Notes: generated by a model from the letters alone, not told the origin. A DNA stretch of 64,000 nt from Oceaniradius stylonematis (GCF_003149475.2 NZ_QFWV02000001.1:193652-257651); one strand, 5' to 3'; counted from the first letter of the stretch, positions 35,055 to 46,269 are shown. Translations and numbers: made by a program.

Positions 35055-36212
35055 ATGGAAATGCTGACCCCCACGGCGGCCTGGGCCGCGGACGAACACC
35101 GCATGTTCACCGACGCGGTGCGGCGCTTTTTCGCCGACGAGCTGGTGCCCAACATGGAGCGCTGGACCGAACAGGGCGTCGTCGAACGCGGCTTCTGGGA
35201 GAAGGCCGGAGCGCACGGGATCATGGGTGGCGCGGTGCCCGAAACCTATGGCGGCGCCGGCGGCGGCCTGGCGTTCGATGCGATCACGCTCTACGAACAG
35301 GGCAGGGTCGGCGATGCCGGCTGGGGCTTCGGCATCCAGTCGATCGTCATCCATTATCTGCTCGCCTATGGCAGCGAGGAGCAGAAGCAGCGCTGGGTGC
35401 CGGGCCTTGTCAGCGGCGACAAGGTGGCGGCGCTTGCCATGACCGAACCGGGCACGGGCTCGGACCTTCAGGCGATCCGCGCCTTCGCCGAGAAGGACGG
35501 CAACCAGTACAGCCTGAACGGCTCGAAGATCTTCATCACCAACGGCCAGACGGCCGACCTGATCGTCGTCGCCGCCAAGACCGACAAGAGCGAAGGCGCC
35601 AGGGGCATGTCGCTGATCGTGCTCGAAACCGAGGGCGCGGAGGGGTTCCGGCGCGGCAAGAACCTCAAAAAGCTCGGCATGAAGGCCAACGACACGTCGG
35701 AGCTGTTCTTCGAGGATGTGAAGATCCCGCGCACCAACCTTCTGGGCGCCGAAGAGGGCCAGGGCTTCTATCAGTTGATGAAGCAATTGCCGTGGGAGCG
35801 GCTCGTCATCGCGCTGACGGCGCTGGGCTATATCGACTATGCGCTTTCGGAGACCATCGGATACGTGCAGGAGCGCAAGGCATTCGGCCAGCGCATCATG
35901 GATTTCCAGAACACCCGGTTCAAGCTCGCCGAGATGAAGACGAAGGCGGAGATGCTGCGCGCCTTCGTCAATGACTGCATCGTCAAGGCCGAGGCCGGCA
36001 CGCTCGATCCGGCCACCGCGTCCATGGCCAAATATTGGGGCAGCGAGGTGCAGAACGAGGTGATGCACGAGTGCCTGCAACTCTTTGGCGGCTATGGCTA
36101 CATGATGGAATATCCGATCGCCCGGCTCTATGCCGATGCGCGCGTGCAGATGATCTATGGCGGCTCGAACGAGATCATGAAGGAGCTGATCGCCCGGTCG
36201 ATCGACGTCTGA
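35055..36212 (+). CDS. Acyl-CoA dehydrogenase
   Basis: 385-aa FAD enzyme of fatty-acid or amino-acid oxidation. Conserved AMTEPGTGSDLQAIRAFAEKDG near 119-140, KIFITNGQTADLIVVAAKT near 154-172, ERKAFGQRIMDFQN near 274 and LQLFGGYGYMMEYPIARLYADARVQMIYGGSNEIMKELIAR at the end (catalytic Glu region). Start 35055 is chosen for GGAGG 11 bases before; the ATG at 35046 would abut the ribosome site. Acyl chain specificity not determinable. Confidence 0.92.
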   Translation: MEMLTPTAAWAADEHRMFTDAVRRFFADELVPNMERWTEQGVVERGFWEKAGAHGIMGGAVPETYGGAGGGLAFDAITLYEQGRVGDAGWGFGIQSIVIHYLLAYGSEEQKQRWVPGLVSGDKVAALAMTEPGTGSDLQAIRAFAEKDGNQYSLNGSKIFITNGQTADLIVVAAKTDKSEGARGMSLIVLETEGAEGFRRGKNLKKLGMKANDTSELFFEDVKIPRTNLLGAEEGQGFYQLMKQLPWERLVIALTALGYIDYALSETIGYVQERKAFGQRIMDFQNTRFKLAEMKTKAEMLRAFVNDCIVKAEAGTLDPATASMAKYWGSEVQNEVMHECLQLFGGYGYMMEYPIARLYADARVQMIYGGSNEIMKELIARSIDV

Positions 36213-36221
36213 GGGGTCGCG

Positions 36222-37127
36222 TCAGACCGGATCGTGCACGATCAGCGTGCCGGCGCCATGCTCGGTGAAGAGTTCGAGCAGCACCGCATGCGGCGTCTTG
36301 CCGTTGAGGATCACGACGCCCTTGACGCCGCGGGTCAACGCCGCGATGCAGGTCTCGACCTTGGGGATCATGCCGCCCGAAATCGTGCCGTCGGCGATCA
36401 GGTCGCGCGCCTGACTGACTGTCAGTTCCTTGATCAGCGTGCCGTTCTTGTCGAGGACGCCCGGCACGTCCGTCAGGAACAGGAGCCGCTGCGCGGCCAC
36501 GGCGCCGGCAATGGCGCCCGAGAACGTGTCGGCATTGATGTTGTAGGTGTGGCCGTCCCGGCCCGGCGCGACCGGCGCGATCACCGGGATCATGCGCGAG
36601 GTGGCCAACTGGTCGAGCAGCGTGCGGTCCACCTTGGCCGGTTCACCGACAAAGCCCAGATCGACGACGCGCTCTATATTGCTGTCGGGATCCCTGACGG
36701 TCTTCTGCGCCTTTTCGGCGAAGACCAGATTGCCGTCCTTGCCGCACAGGCCGATCGCCCAGGCCCCTTGCGCGTTGATCAGCGCGACGATCTCCTTGTT
36801 GATCGAGCCGGCGAGCACCATCTCGACGATCTCGACGGTCTTCTCGTCGGTGACGCGCAGGCCGCCCTCGAAGGTCGATTCGATGCCCATCCGGTCGAGC
36901 ATGGCACCGATCTGAGGCCCGCCCCCGTGAACGACGACAGGGTTGACGCCGGACTGTTTGAGAAGCGCGATGTCCTGGGCGAACGCCTTGCCGAGCGCCG
37001 CATCGCCCATGGCGTGGCCGCCATATTTGACGACCACCATCTTGCCCGCATAGCGCTGCATATAGGGCAGCGCATCGGCGAGGATCGCCGCCTCGGTGGC
37101 GGGGGTCGAAATGTCTTTGGAGGCCAT
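36222..37127 (-). CDS. argB: Acetylglutamate kinase
   Basis: 301 aa. Second enzyme of arginine biosynthesis. [11 protein letters not shown] near 33-43 (phosphate-binding Lys and GG), [19 protein letters not shown] near 66-84 and [18 protein letters not shown] near 257-274 (arginine-binding/lysine loop) are intact. The N-terminal helical extension about 20 residues long is typical of arginine-inhibited ArgB. Converges on the acyl-CoA dehydrogenase gene with 9 bp between. Confidence 0.97.
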   Translation of the reverse strand: MASKDISTPATEAAILADALPYMQRYAGKMVVVKYGGHAMGDAALGKAFAQDIALLKQSGVNPVVVHGGGPQIGAMLDRMGIESTFEGGLRVTDEKTVEIVEMVLAGSINKEIVALINAQGAWAIGLCGKDGNLVFAEKAQKTVRDPDSNIERVVDLGFVGEPAKVDRTLLDQLATSRMIPVIAPVAPGRDGHTYNINADTFSGAIAGAVAAQRLLFLTDVPGVLDKNGTLIKELTVSQARDLIADGTISGGMIPKVETCIAALTRGVKGVVILNGKTPHAVLLELFTEHGAGTLIVHDPV

Positions 37128-37181
37128 GGCGGACGCCCTTGAATGTGGTCGGAGCCCTCATAAACCCCTCGCCCGCATAAG

Positions 37182-37209
37182 AAAAGGCGCGGGACGGATC
37201 CCGCGCCTT
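37182..37209 (-). terminator. Rho-independent terminator of phoX
   Basis: Minus-strand 11-bp perfect stem (AAGGCGCGGGA and complement, 4-base loop) running into TTTTCTTAT, 21 bp after the phoX stop. Confidence 0.9.
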
Positions 37210-37230
37210 CGATTGTGCAGGCCGACCGTG

Positions 37231-39252
37231 TCAGACGGCGATCTTGCCGCCGCCCTGCTTGGTCACGACAACCACGGACGGACGCGGCGGCATGGCCGGA
37301 TCGAAGTCGGGCCAGCGGGTCGCCGGGTCTTCGAAGGTCGAATCCTTGGCAAAGCCCACCAGATCCTTCGTGCCGTCCGTGCCGGGATGCTGAACTGCGA
37401 GGAACAGCGTTTCCGCATCGTCGGTGAAGTAGGGACCGCACAGTTCGCCGCCGACAGGGCAGCGGAAGAACAGTTTGGAGTGGCCGCGCAGTTCGCCTTC
37501 GGTCTCAAGGCTGTAGAGCCCGTCCGACTTGCCGGTCTTGGCCCAGTTCGATCCCTGGTCGGTGGAAATCCACAGACGGCCGTCGGCGTCGATGGCGCAG
37601 TTGTCGGGCGAACCGAACCAGCCATGCTCGGAGGTTTCCGGGTGCCATTGGGCGCCCACCTCGGCGATCGAGGGATCGCCGCATTTGACCAGGATCGACC
37701 AGGTGCCGGTCGTCGCCGAGTGGTTGCCGCCCTCTTCCTTGATCTCGATGATGTGACCGAAGTTCGATTCCGGACGCGGGTTGGCAGCATCGACCTGCTC
37801 GGGCGTGCGGCGGCTGTTGTTGGTCAGCATGATGTAGGCCGTGCCGTCGCCGCGCGGCTGGGCGTCCTCCGGACGGTCCATCGGCGTCGCGCCCAGAAGA
37901 TCGGCGGCAAGGCGCGTGTCGATGGCGATGTCGGCCTGGCTTTCAAAGCCGTTCTCGGCGGTCAGCGGGCCTTCGCCGTGGACCAGCGGCAGCCAGTCGA
38001 TGGTGCCGTCATCGTTGAAGCGCGCCACATAGAGCGTGCCTTCGGACAGGAGCGAGGAGCCGAACACCGAGTTTTCGTCGGTCACGGCTTCGGCCGACAC
38101 CCATTTGTACTGATAGTCGAAGCGGTTGTCGTCGCCCGAATAGATGACCAGCCGGCCGTCGGAGGCCACCGTCGTTTCGGCGCCTTCGTGACGGAAGCGG
38201 CCGAGCGCCGTGTGCTTGATGGGTGTCGCGTCCGGGTTCATTGGATCGACCTCGACGATGTAGCCGAAACGGTTCGGTTCGTTGGGCTCCTTGTCGATGT
38301 TGAACCTGTCGTGGAACTTGCCCCACGCATACCAGCGGCCCGGCACGCCATAGCGTTCCATCGAGGCGGCCTCGGGCTGGGCCGAAAGGTCGGGATCGCC
38401 TTCGGCGTCGAGCGTGTCGGTCCAGAAATAGCCGTGGAAGTTCTCCTCGGCCATCAGATAGGTGCCCCAGGGCGTCATGCCGCCGGCGCAATTGTTGATC
38501 GTGCCCAGCACGTTCATGCCGGTGGGATCGGCGCTCGTTTTCAGGCGGTCATGGCCGGCAGCCGGACCCGAGAAGGTGATCGGGGTTTCGGCGGTGATGC
38601 GGCGGTTGTTCGGATTGTCGCGGTTGACCGACCATTTGCCGTCCTCGCCGCGCACGATCTCGAAGACCGAGCCGCCATGAGCGGCCATTTCGATGTCGAC
38701 CAGTTCCTTGGTCATCTGTTCGAAGCCGGACCGGTCCTGGCGGCCAATCCCGGGGAACATGACTTCTTCGTTGGTGTACTCGTGATTGACGCAGAGCATG
38801 CCGCGGCCGGGCTCGATCTCGGCAAAGCCGACATAGTCATTGTTGTAGCCGAACTGTTTGGCCTGGGCTTCGGCGGTCTGGTTCATGACGTCGAATTCAG
38901 GCGAATCGGCCATGATGGGATCGCCCCAGCGGATCAGCACGTCCGCATCGAAGCCGTCGGCGATGTGATGGGTCTGGTCGTTGCCCCAGCGCAGTTCGGT
39001 GAAGTTGAAGCGGTCGCCCTCGGTCATTGCGAGCGCCTGTCCGGGCGCGGTTAGGGCCGAGGTGCCGAACAGGGCCGCAGTGGCCGTCACGCCCAGCACG
39101 CCGCGCAGAACGTCGCGGCGGCCATAGCGGCGGTTGATCACATCGCCGATCGTGTTGCCGAGATTGGGGTTGGTCGGGATGTCGTCGAATGCCTCGAACG
39201 CCTCGGCACGGTTGCCGTGCGCAGGGTCGTTGATGATCTGCTTGCGATCCAT
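37231..39252 (-). CDS. phoX: Tat-exported alkaline phosphatase, PhoX family
   Basis: 673 aa. Twin-arginine signal around residues 41-75 (NRRYGRRDVLRGVLGVTATAALFG...ALAMTEG). PhoX signature stretches: GYNNDYVGFAEIEPGRGMLCVNHEYTNEEVMFPG, NNCAGGMTPWGTYLMAEENFHGYF, GWFGSPDNCAIDADGRLWISTDQG; these bring the Ca/Fe ligands. Releases phosphate from esters in the periplasm under phosphate limitation. ATG 39252 with GGAGG 8 bases upstream. A PHO half-site lies upstream (39331-39348). Confidence 0.94.
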   Translation of the reverse strand: MDRKQIINDPAHGNRAEAFEAFDDIPTNPNLGNTIGDVINRRYGRRDVLRGVLGVTATAALFGTSALTAPGQALAMTEGDRFNFTELRWGNDQTHHIADGFDADVLIRWGDPIMADSPEFDVMNQTAEAQAKQFGYNNDYVGFAEIEPGRGMLCVNHEYTNEEVMFPGIGRQDRSGFEQMTKELVDIEMAAHGGSVFEIVRGEDGKWSVNRDNPNNRRITAETPITFSGPAAGHDRLKTSADPTGMNVLGTINNCAGGMTPWGTYLMAEENFHGYFWTDTLDAEGDPDLSAQPEAASMERYGVPGRWYAWGKFHDRFNIDKEPNEPNRFGYIVEVDPMNPDATPIKHTALGRFRHEGAETTVASDGRLVIYSGDDNRFDYQYKWVSAEAVTDENSVFGSSLLSEGTLYVARFNDDGTIDWLPLVHGEGPLTAENGFESQADIAIDTRLAADLLGATPMDRPEDAQPRGDGTAYIMLTNNSRRTPEQVDAANPRPESNFGHIIEIKEEGGNHSATTGTWSILVKCGDPSIAEVGAQWHPETSEHGWFGSPDNCAIDADGRLWISTDQGSNWAKTGKSDGLYSLETEGELRGHSKLFFRCPVGGELCGPYFTDDAETLFLAVQHPGTDGTKDLVGFAKDSTFEDPATRWPDFDPAMPPRPSVVVVTKQGGGKIAV

Positions 39253-39330
39253 GGAAGTCCTCCGGGTGTCATTTTTGACGTGTGTGCGCGCATCCGGCTT
39301 TGGGCGCAGCCGCGGCACCAAACCTTGCTT

Positions 39331-39348
39331 GCAACTTTTGTGTGACAG
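39331..39348 (-). promoter_or_regulatory. Possible PHO box upstream of phoX (one good half)
   Basis: Minus strand CTGTCAC-ACAA-AAGTTGC: the first 7-bp unit matches the PHO consensus except its last base, the second does not. It lies about 80 bp before phoX, a gene typically under PhoB. The remaining 39253-39511 contains only promoter-type DNA for phoX and the msrB gene. Confidence 0.4.
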
Positions 39349-39511
39349 GCATGTTTCGATCTGGAAGGATTCCAAGCTCGTGCCCCATTCCTTGCTGCGC
39401 GAATTGTCGCATCGGCACAGGGCTTACCTCGCGTTCACGAAATCGTGGACGAAGGTGAGATGCAAACCGCCGACACGACCGCTATCTTCACGTTCGACAC
39501 GGGAGTTTGCC

Positions 39512-40030
39512 ATGGTGACGAAACGATCATTCCTGACGCTGGGCCTCGGCGGCGCCGCTGCCGCCGGCATCTTCAAATGGTGGGGCGCAAACCCGGCGAC
39601 AGCTGCCGCGGACGGCGCTTTCGAAATCGTCAAGACCGAGGAAGAATGGCGGGCGCAGCTGACGCCGATGCAGTATGCGGTGTTGCGCGAAGAGGCGACC
39701 GAACGCCCGTTCACCAGCCCGCTCAACGACGAGAAGCGCGCCGGCGTCTTCCATTGCGCGGGATGCGACCAGGAACTGTTCCTGTCGGAGACCAAATATG
39801 ACAGCGGCACAGGCTGGCCGAGCTTCTGGCAGGAGATCGAGGGCAAGGTTGCCTACAGGACCGACTACAAGCTGCTGATCCCGCGCACCGAGGAGCATTG
39901 CAGCCGCTGCGGCGGTCATTTGGGCCATGTCTTCAATGACGGCCCGCAGCCGACCGGCAAGCGCCACTGCATCAATGGCGTGGCGCTGAAGTTCACGCCC
40001 GCCGACGGCTCCGAGCCGGTCTACGGCTGA
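39512..40030 (+). CDS. msrB: Exported peptide-methionine (R)-S-oxide reductase, zinc type
   Basis: 172 aa. N-terminal TKRSFLTLGLGGAAAAGIF with ATAAA further on looks like a Tat-type signal with a KR pair. The enzyme part has both zinc CxxC pairs (CAGC near 90, CSRC near 130), GTGWPSFW with Thr replacing the resolving Cys, and catalytic Cys in KRHCINGVALKF. Probably repairs methionine in periplasmic or membrane proteins. GGGAG 7 bases before ATG 39512. Convergent with dnaK. Confidence 0.92.
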   Translation: MVTKRSFLTLGLGGAAAAGIFKWWGANPATAAADGAFEIVKTEEEWRAQLTPMQYAVLREEATERPFTSPLNDEKRAGVFHCAGCDQELFLSETKYDSGTGWPSFWQEIEGKVAYRTDYKLLIPRTEEHCSRCGGHLGHVFNDGPQPTGKRHCINGVALKFTPADGSEPVYG

Positions 40031-40058
40031 CGGCACTTACGCCAGACAGCACGCAAAG

Positions 40059-40095
40059 AAAAAAGGCCGATCCGGTTTCCCGGATCGGCCTTTTT
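40059..40095. terminator. Bidirectional terminator between msrB and dnaK
   Basis: Perfect stem GGCCGATCCGG/CCGGATCGGCC with loop TTTC, flanked by A5-6 on one side and T5 on the other, so it can stop transcription from both convergent genes. Confidence 0.93.
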
Positions 40096-40120
40096 GATGG
40101 CGTGAACGAAGGCGAGTGAC

Positions 40121-42049
<1,929 letters not shown>

Positions 42050-42170
42050 GTCTAACCTCTTCTTTCAGCGAACCGCACGGACCCGTTATGGCGTTCGTGT
42101 GCGCGGCCCCTCTTCGTTGGCAGATCGATTGTTTCCGGACGGCGCAAAAGGCGCCTTCCGCGCTGGCGGG

Positions 42171-42200
42171 TATATAAGGAGGGCGCATTTTGCGTGCAAG
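42171..42200 (-). promoter_or_regulatory. RpoH (sigma-32)-type promoter of dnaK
   Basis: Minus strand CTTGCA, 15 bp spacer, CCTTATATA; close to the alphaproteobacterial heat-shock consensus (CTTGAA and CCYYATNTA). It lies about 120 bp before the dnaK ATG; the leader contains a GGCGC/GCGCC hairpin at 42141-42155. Confidence 0.65.
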
Positions 42201-42244
42201 GCGGGTGTTTTGGAATGTTTTCGGTGTGAGGTTGCCTGTTGGGC

Positions 42245-44515
42245 CTACTGGCCCAAAATCACGTCGAGAACCGTTCCGGCCTCCCCCTGCGACACACCGA
42301 CATCGGTTTGAGGGCGCGGAGCACCCGTCGACGAGGTGATCGTCCGGTCCGGTGGCGGCAGGGCGACGCGATCGCGTGCCACGGCACCCGATGGCGGCGA
42401 CCTGTCGCTTGCGAGAGGTGTGCCGCCGTCGACAGGCGCGGAAGGCCGCCTGCCGGGTCCGAACGGGAAGCCCTCGGGGCGCGGCTTGGGAATGACGTTG
42501 AACGGCATGTAGCCGGGCAGGTCGGCGATGGCGACGCCTTGGTGAGCAGCCACCATGAAGTCGCGCCAGGCCTCGGCCGGCAGCGTGCCGCCGGTGACGT
42601 TCTTCATCGGCTTGCCGTCGTCATTGCCGAACCAGACCCCGGTCACCAGATGGGCCGTGTAGCCGACGAACCAGGCATCTCGGGCGTTCTGGGTGGTGCC
42701 GGTCTTGCCGGCGGCGGGATGATCGAACCGGGCCGCGCGGGCAGTGCCGGCGCGCACGGTCTGGCTCATCATCTGGTTCATCATGCCGGCGAGATCGGGC
42801 GCCAGCACGCGGCTGCGGCTGTCTTTTCGCTCGTAAAGAACCTCGCCCTCCATGGTCGTCACCCGGCGGATCAGGTGCGGGTCGGCGCGATAGCCGCCGG
42901 ACGCGAACGGCACATAGGCCGATGTCAGCTCGTACAGCGTGACTTCGGACGTGCCGAGCGACAGCGAGGCGTTGGCTTTCAGCGGCGAGGCGATGCCCAT
43001 TTTCTGCGCCGTGCGCACAACGGTACCCGCGCCGCTTTCCATGATCAGTTGCGCCGCCACCGAATTGAGCGATCTGGACAGCGCGGTCTCCAGCGTGACC
43101 GGGCCGTGATATTTGCCGCGATAATTCTCCGGCGCCCAATTGCCGAACCGAACCGGCGTGTCGTTGCGCACCGACGAGGGCAGCGCGCCTGCTTCGAGCG
43201 CGGCAAGGTAGACGAACGGCTTGAACGCAGAACCGGGCTGGCGCTTGGCCTGACTGGCCCGGTCGAATTGGGAGGCGGCATAGTCGACGCCGCCGACCAT
43301 GGCGCGGACGGCGCCGGCCGGATCGATCGCCACAAGCGCGCCCTGGCTGACGTCGCGCTCGGCGCCATGTTCGGCGATCGCGGCGCGGATGGCCGTTTCG
43401 CCGGCGGTCTGCAGGTAGAGATCGACCGTGGTATCGACGATCACGTCCTGCCGGACTTCGCCGATCAGTTGCGGCAGTTCCTCCATGACGGCGTCGGCGA
43501 CATAATGGTGCGCGCCGGACCAATAGCGGTTGGCGCGGGCGGCCGGGCTGGCCAAGGCCGCGGTCATTTCCGTGTCGGACACAAGCCCCTGTTCGCGCAT
43601 CACCGAAAGAACCACCTGCGCGCGGCTTTCGGCCCGTTCGGGATTGCGGTTCGGCGACAGGCGCGACGGCGCTTTCAAAAGCCCGGCGAGGAGCGCCGCT
43701 TCGGGCAGGGACACATCGCGCGCCGACTTGCCGAAATAGCGCCGCGCCGCCGCCTCGACGCCATAGGAGCCCGAGCCGAAATAGACCCGGTTCAGATAAA
43801 GTTCGAGGATCTGCTCCTTGGAGTATTCATGTTCGAGCCAAAGGGCCAGCAGCACCTCCTGCACCTTGCGGCCGACGGTGCGCTCAGGCGTCAGGAACAG
43901 GTTCTTGGCGAGCTGCTGGGTCAGCGTCGAGCCGCCCTGCACCAGCCCGCCAGCCATCACGTTGCGGGCCATGGCGCGGGCCAGCCCGATCGGGTCGACG
44001 CCGAAATGGGAGAAGTAGCGCCGGTCCTCGATGGCGATGACGGCCTTGGGAATATAGGGGCTCATCTCATGCAGGCCGACCGCCGCGCCGCCGGTCGCGC
44101 CGCGATTGGTCACCAGCGTTCCGTCGACCGCGACGATCTTGACATTGGGCGGCCGGTCGGGAACCGCCCATGCGCTGGCCGAGGGCAGTTGCGCGCCGTA
44201 CCATGCGATGATGCCGGCCAGCGCGACACCGCCCCAGATGCAGGCGATGAACGACCAATAGACGAAGCCGCGCACGAAACCGCGCCCGCTTGTCCTGCGG
44301 CGTCCGCCGGATGAGCCGCGTGCGGCCGGTTTCCGGCGCGCGCCCGATGCGGCCTTGGCCCCCGGCTTTTTGGACGACGGTTTGCGCTTGCGCGCCGGCG
44401 GGGGCGCCGCGCGATCGGCCGCCGTCACCGAGAAGTCGGCGGCCGACTTTCGACCGCCGCGATCCTCGAACCGCGGCTCGACGCGCGTCTTGCGCTTCTT
44501 TCGTCTTGAAAACAT
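42245..44515 (-). CDS. Class A penicillin-binding protein (PBP1A family)
   Basis: 756 aa. Lys/Arg-rich cytoplasmic head (1-75), one membrane segment (about 82-103), GT51 glycosyltransferase (EDRRYFSHFGVDPIG with catalytic Glu, GGSTLTQQLAKNLFLTPERT) and transpeptidase with Ser in RQPGSAFKPF (SxxK), SRSLN (SxN) and KTGTTQ (KTG). It polymerises and cross-links peptidoglycan. The C-terminal 90 residues are Pro-rich. Start ATG 44515 chosen; an in-frame start 30 bases upstream is possible. A CtrA box lies 64 bp before the ATG. Confidence 0.94.
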   Translation of the reverse strand: MFSRRKKRKTRVEPRFEDRGGRKSAADFSVTAADRAAPPPARKRKPSSKKPGAKAASGARRKPAARGSSGGRRRTSGRGFVRGFVYWSFIACIWGGVALAGIIAWYGAQLPSASAWAVPDRPPNVKIVAVDGTLVTNRGATGGAAVGLHEMSPYIPKAVIAIEDRRYFSHFGVDPIGLARAMARNVMAGGLVQGGSTLTQQLAKNLFLTPERTVGRKVQEVLLALWLEHEYSKEQILELYLNRVYFGSGSYGVEAAARRYFGKSARDVSLPEAALLAGLLKAPSRLSPNRNPERAESRAQVVLSVMREQGLVSDTEMTAALASPAARANRYWSGAHHYVADAVMEELPQLIGEVRQDVIVDTTVDLYLQTAGETAIRAAIAEHGAERDVSQGALVAIDPAGAVRAMVGGVDYAASQFDRASQAKRQPGSAFKPFVYLAALEAGALPSSVRNDTPVRFGNWAPENYRGKYHGPVTLETALSRSLNSVAAQLIMESGAGTVVRTAQKMGIASPLKANASLSLGTSEVTLYELTSAYVPFASGGYRADPHLIRRVTTMEGEVLYERKDSRSRVLAPDLAGMMNQMMSQTVRAGTARAARFDHPAAGKTGTTQNARDAWFVGYTAHLVTGVWFGNDDGKPMKNVTGGTLPAEAWRDFMVAAHQGVAIADLPGYMPFNVIPKPRPEGFPFGPGRRPSAPVDGGTPLASDRSPPSGAVARDRVALPPPDRTITSSTGAPRPQTDVGVSQGEAGTVLDVILGQ

Positions 44516-44578
44516 GCGGGCCCGCACAACCGTGACACCAAACAAACGAACGGCCCGATGAGCCTAGAACGCGGCCAT

Positions 44579-44593
44579 TTAAGGTGCGGTTAA
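44579..44593. promoter_or_regulatory. CtrA box upstream of the PBP1A gene
   Basis: TTAAGGTGCGGTTAA: two TTAA with exactly 7 bases between, the CtrA full-site consensus of alphaproteobacteria. Confidence 0.65.
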
Positions 44594-44635
44594 CCGCGCG
44601 GGCCCGCCGGTTTCATGGCTTTGCCCGATCGGCGA

Positions 44636-46036
44636 TCACGTGGAGGCCAGAGCATCGAGAATACGCGCCCAGGAGCGCTGACCCTTGGTGAACGAGGCCA
44701 GATTGTACTTCTCGTTCGGTGAATGGATGCGGTCGTCCGACAGGGCAAAGCCGACCAGCAGCGAATCCATGCCGAGCATGCGCTTGAAGTCGCCGACGAT
44801 CGGGATCGAGCCTCCCATGCCGATCACGGCGGCAGGCATGGGCCACTCGTCGGACAATGCCGCCTTGGCGGCCAGCACGGCCGGTGAATCGGCGGCGAGG
44901 ATATTGGCCGGTCCGGCGCCGTGCTCGGCGAATTCAACCGAACAGTCGCCGGGAATGCGCGCGCGCACGAAGGCCCGGAAATTGTCGCGGATCGCCTGCG
45001 GGTCCTGACCGGCGACCAGGCGGAACGACACCTTTGCCGATGCCTTGGCAGGAATGACGGTCTTGAACCCCTCGCCCGTATAGCCGCCGATCATGCCGTT
45101 GACCTCGGCGGTCGGCCGCGCCCAGGTCAGTTCCAGGACGCTGCGGCCACGCTCACCGGACGGGTGTTTCAGGCCGATCTCGCCGAGAAACGCCTCGTCC
45201 GTCATGCCCAGCGCTTTCCAGCTTTCAAGCTGTTGCGCCGGCACCTCTTCGACGCCGTCGTAGAAATGCGGAATGGTCACTCGGCCGGTCTCGTCGTGCA
45301 TGGCGGCGAGAACGGCGCTCAATATGTGCAGCGGATTGGCCGCCGCACCGCCGAAATAGCCCGAATGAAGATCGCGATCGGCTGCGTGGATGGTGATTTC
45401 CTCGCCGACCAGCCCGCGCAGGCTGCCCGAGATGGACGGTGTTTCGGCGTTCCACATGGACGTGTCGCAGACCAGCGCCACATCGGCCTTCAACTCGTCG
45501 GCATTGGCTTTGAGGAAGGGTTTGAGCGAAGGCGATCCGCTTTCCTCCTCGCCCTCGAACAGGATGGATACGCGGCATGGAAGGGCACCATGAACGGCCT
45601 TGTAGGCCCGGCAGGCCTCGACAAAGGTCATCAACTGCCCCTTGTCGTCCGACGCGCCACGAGCGGAGATCACGTCCGTGCCGCCGATGGTTTTCACCCT
45701 GGGATCGAACGGATCGTCGTGCCACAGGTCCAGCGGGTCGACCGGCTGGACGTCGTAATGGCCGTAGAAAAGGACATGCGGCGCATCGGCGGACGGGCCA
45801 TCATGGTGGGCGACGACCATCGGGTGGCCATCCGTGTCGCGCACCGACGCGTCAAAGCCGATCGATGCCAGATCGCCGGCCAACCAGTTCGCCGCGGCAC
45901 GGCAATCGTCCTTGTAGGCCGGGTCGGTGGAGATCGACCGTATCCGCAACAGCGAAAAGAGCCGTTCGATGCTGTCGTCCACGGCGCTGTCGAGCGCGTC
46001 GAGAACGGGTTCCAGGCTCAATGCCGGTTTGGTCAC
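44636..46036 (-). CDS. M20 family dipeptidase/metallopeptidase
   Basis: 466 aa cytoplasmic zinc peptidase. Metal and catalytic motifs: FYGHYDVQPVDP near 90-101, GASDDKGQ near 125-132 (bridging Asp), FEGEEESGSPSLKPFL near 158-173 (Glu-Glu), DRDLHSGYFGG near 217 in the dimerisation domain. Members cut dipeptides or deacylate small amides; substrate unknown. A promoter with TTGACA lies in the 86 bp before the ATG, downstream of the sRNA terminator. Confidence 0.93.
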   Translation of the reverse strand: MTKPALSLEPVLDALDSAVDDSIERLFSLLRIRSISTDPAYKDDCRAAANWLAGDLASIGFDASVRDTDGHPMVVAHHDGPSADAPHVLFYGHYDVQPVDPLDLWHDDPFDPRVKTIGGTDVISARGASDDKGQLMTFVEACRAYKAVHGALPCRVSILFEGEEESGSPSLKPFLKANADELKADVALVCDTSMWNAETPSISGSLRGLVGEEITIHAADRDLHSGYFGGAAANPLHILSAVLAAMHDETGRVTIPHFYDGVEEVPAQQLESWKALGMTDEAFLGEIGLKHPSGERGRSVLELTWARPTAEVNGMIGGYTGEGFKTVIPAKASAKVSFRLVAGQDPQAIRDNFRAFVRARIPGDCSVEFAEHGAGPANILAADSPAVLAAKAALSDEWPMPAAVIGMGGSIPIVGDFKRMLGMDSLLVGFALSDDRIHSPNEKYNLASFTKGQRSWARILDALAST

Positions 46037-46071
46037 GGGTCGCCTCCCTGCGTGTACGGTTGCGGTCGCGA

Positions 46072-46100
46072 TTGATGGGTGCGCGCGCCGATCGTGTCAA
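46072..46100 (-). promoter_or_regulatory. Predicted sigma-70 promoter of the M20 peptidase gene
   Basis: Minus strand TTGACA, 17-bp spacer, CATCAA. It lies between the terminator at 46123 and the gene start, so the peptidase does not depend on transcripts from upstream. Confidence 0.45.
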
Positions 46101-46122
46101 AACCATAAACACGGTACGGCAC

Positions 46123-46222
46123 AAAAAAAGCCATCATGCGGAGGTCACGCATGATGGCTCAAGAACGAAAGTGGCAGCCCGGAGAGGGGGATTAGGCTGC
46201 CACTAGTCCGGATCGGCGGGGG
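46123..46222 (-). ncRNA. Candidate small RNA, about 100 nt
   Basis: No coding gene on this strand upstream explains the strong terminator here: 11-bp perfect stem GCCATCATGCG/CGCATGATGGC, loop TGACCTC, followed by T7. Just before it lies a second hairpin, GTGGCAGCC/GGCTGCCAC, with the pyrimidine loop TAATCCCCCTCTCCG. GCTAAG at 46229-46234 could be a -10, with a CtrA box at the -35 side (46255-46269). C-rich single-stranded stretches (also GTCCCCCGCCG near the 5' end) could pair with Shine-Dalgarno sequences. Start inferred, 3' end well defined. The alternative is a terminated leader of the peptidase gene. Confidence 0.6.
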
Positions 46223-46254
46223 ACGGGCCTTAGCCGGACAACGGCGTTTTGCCG

Positions 46255-46269
46255 TTAATGGTAAATTAA
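46255..46269. promoter_or_regulatory. CtrA box between the sRNA and the GlmS-like gene
   Basis: TTAATGGTAAATTAA: TTAA-N7-TTAA, followed by C. About 20 bp upstream of the suggested -10 of the sRNA and 264 bp before the GlmS-like ATG. The remaining 46270-46532 holds no gene I can support. Confidence 0.65.

Noticed and set aside
35046-35057. ATG at 35046 as start of the acyl-CoA dehydrogenase
   Set aside because: It directly abuts GGAGGAA, leaving no spacer; the ATG nine bases later fits better.
37096-39054. Plus-strand open frame of about 650 codons
   Set aside because: Antisense to phoX, which has a Tat signal and full PhoX signatures.
42239-44314. Plus-strand open frame of about 690 codons
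   Set aside because: Antisense to the PBP1A gene, whose SxxK, SxN and KTG motifs prove the minus strand is coding.
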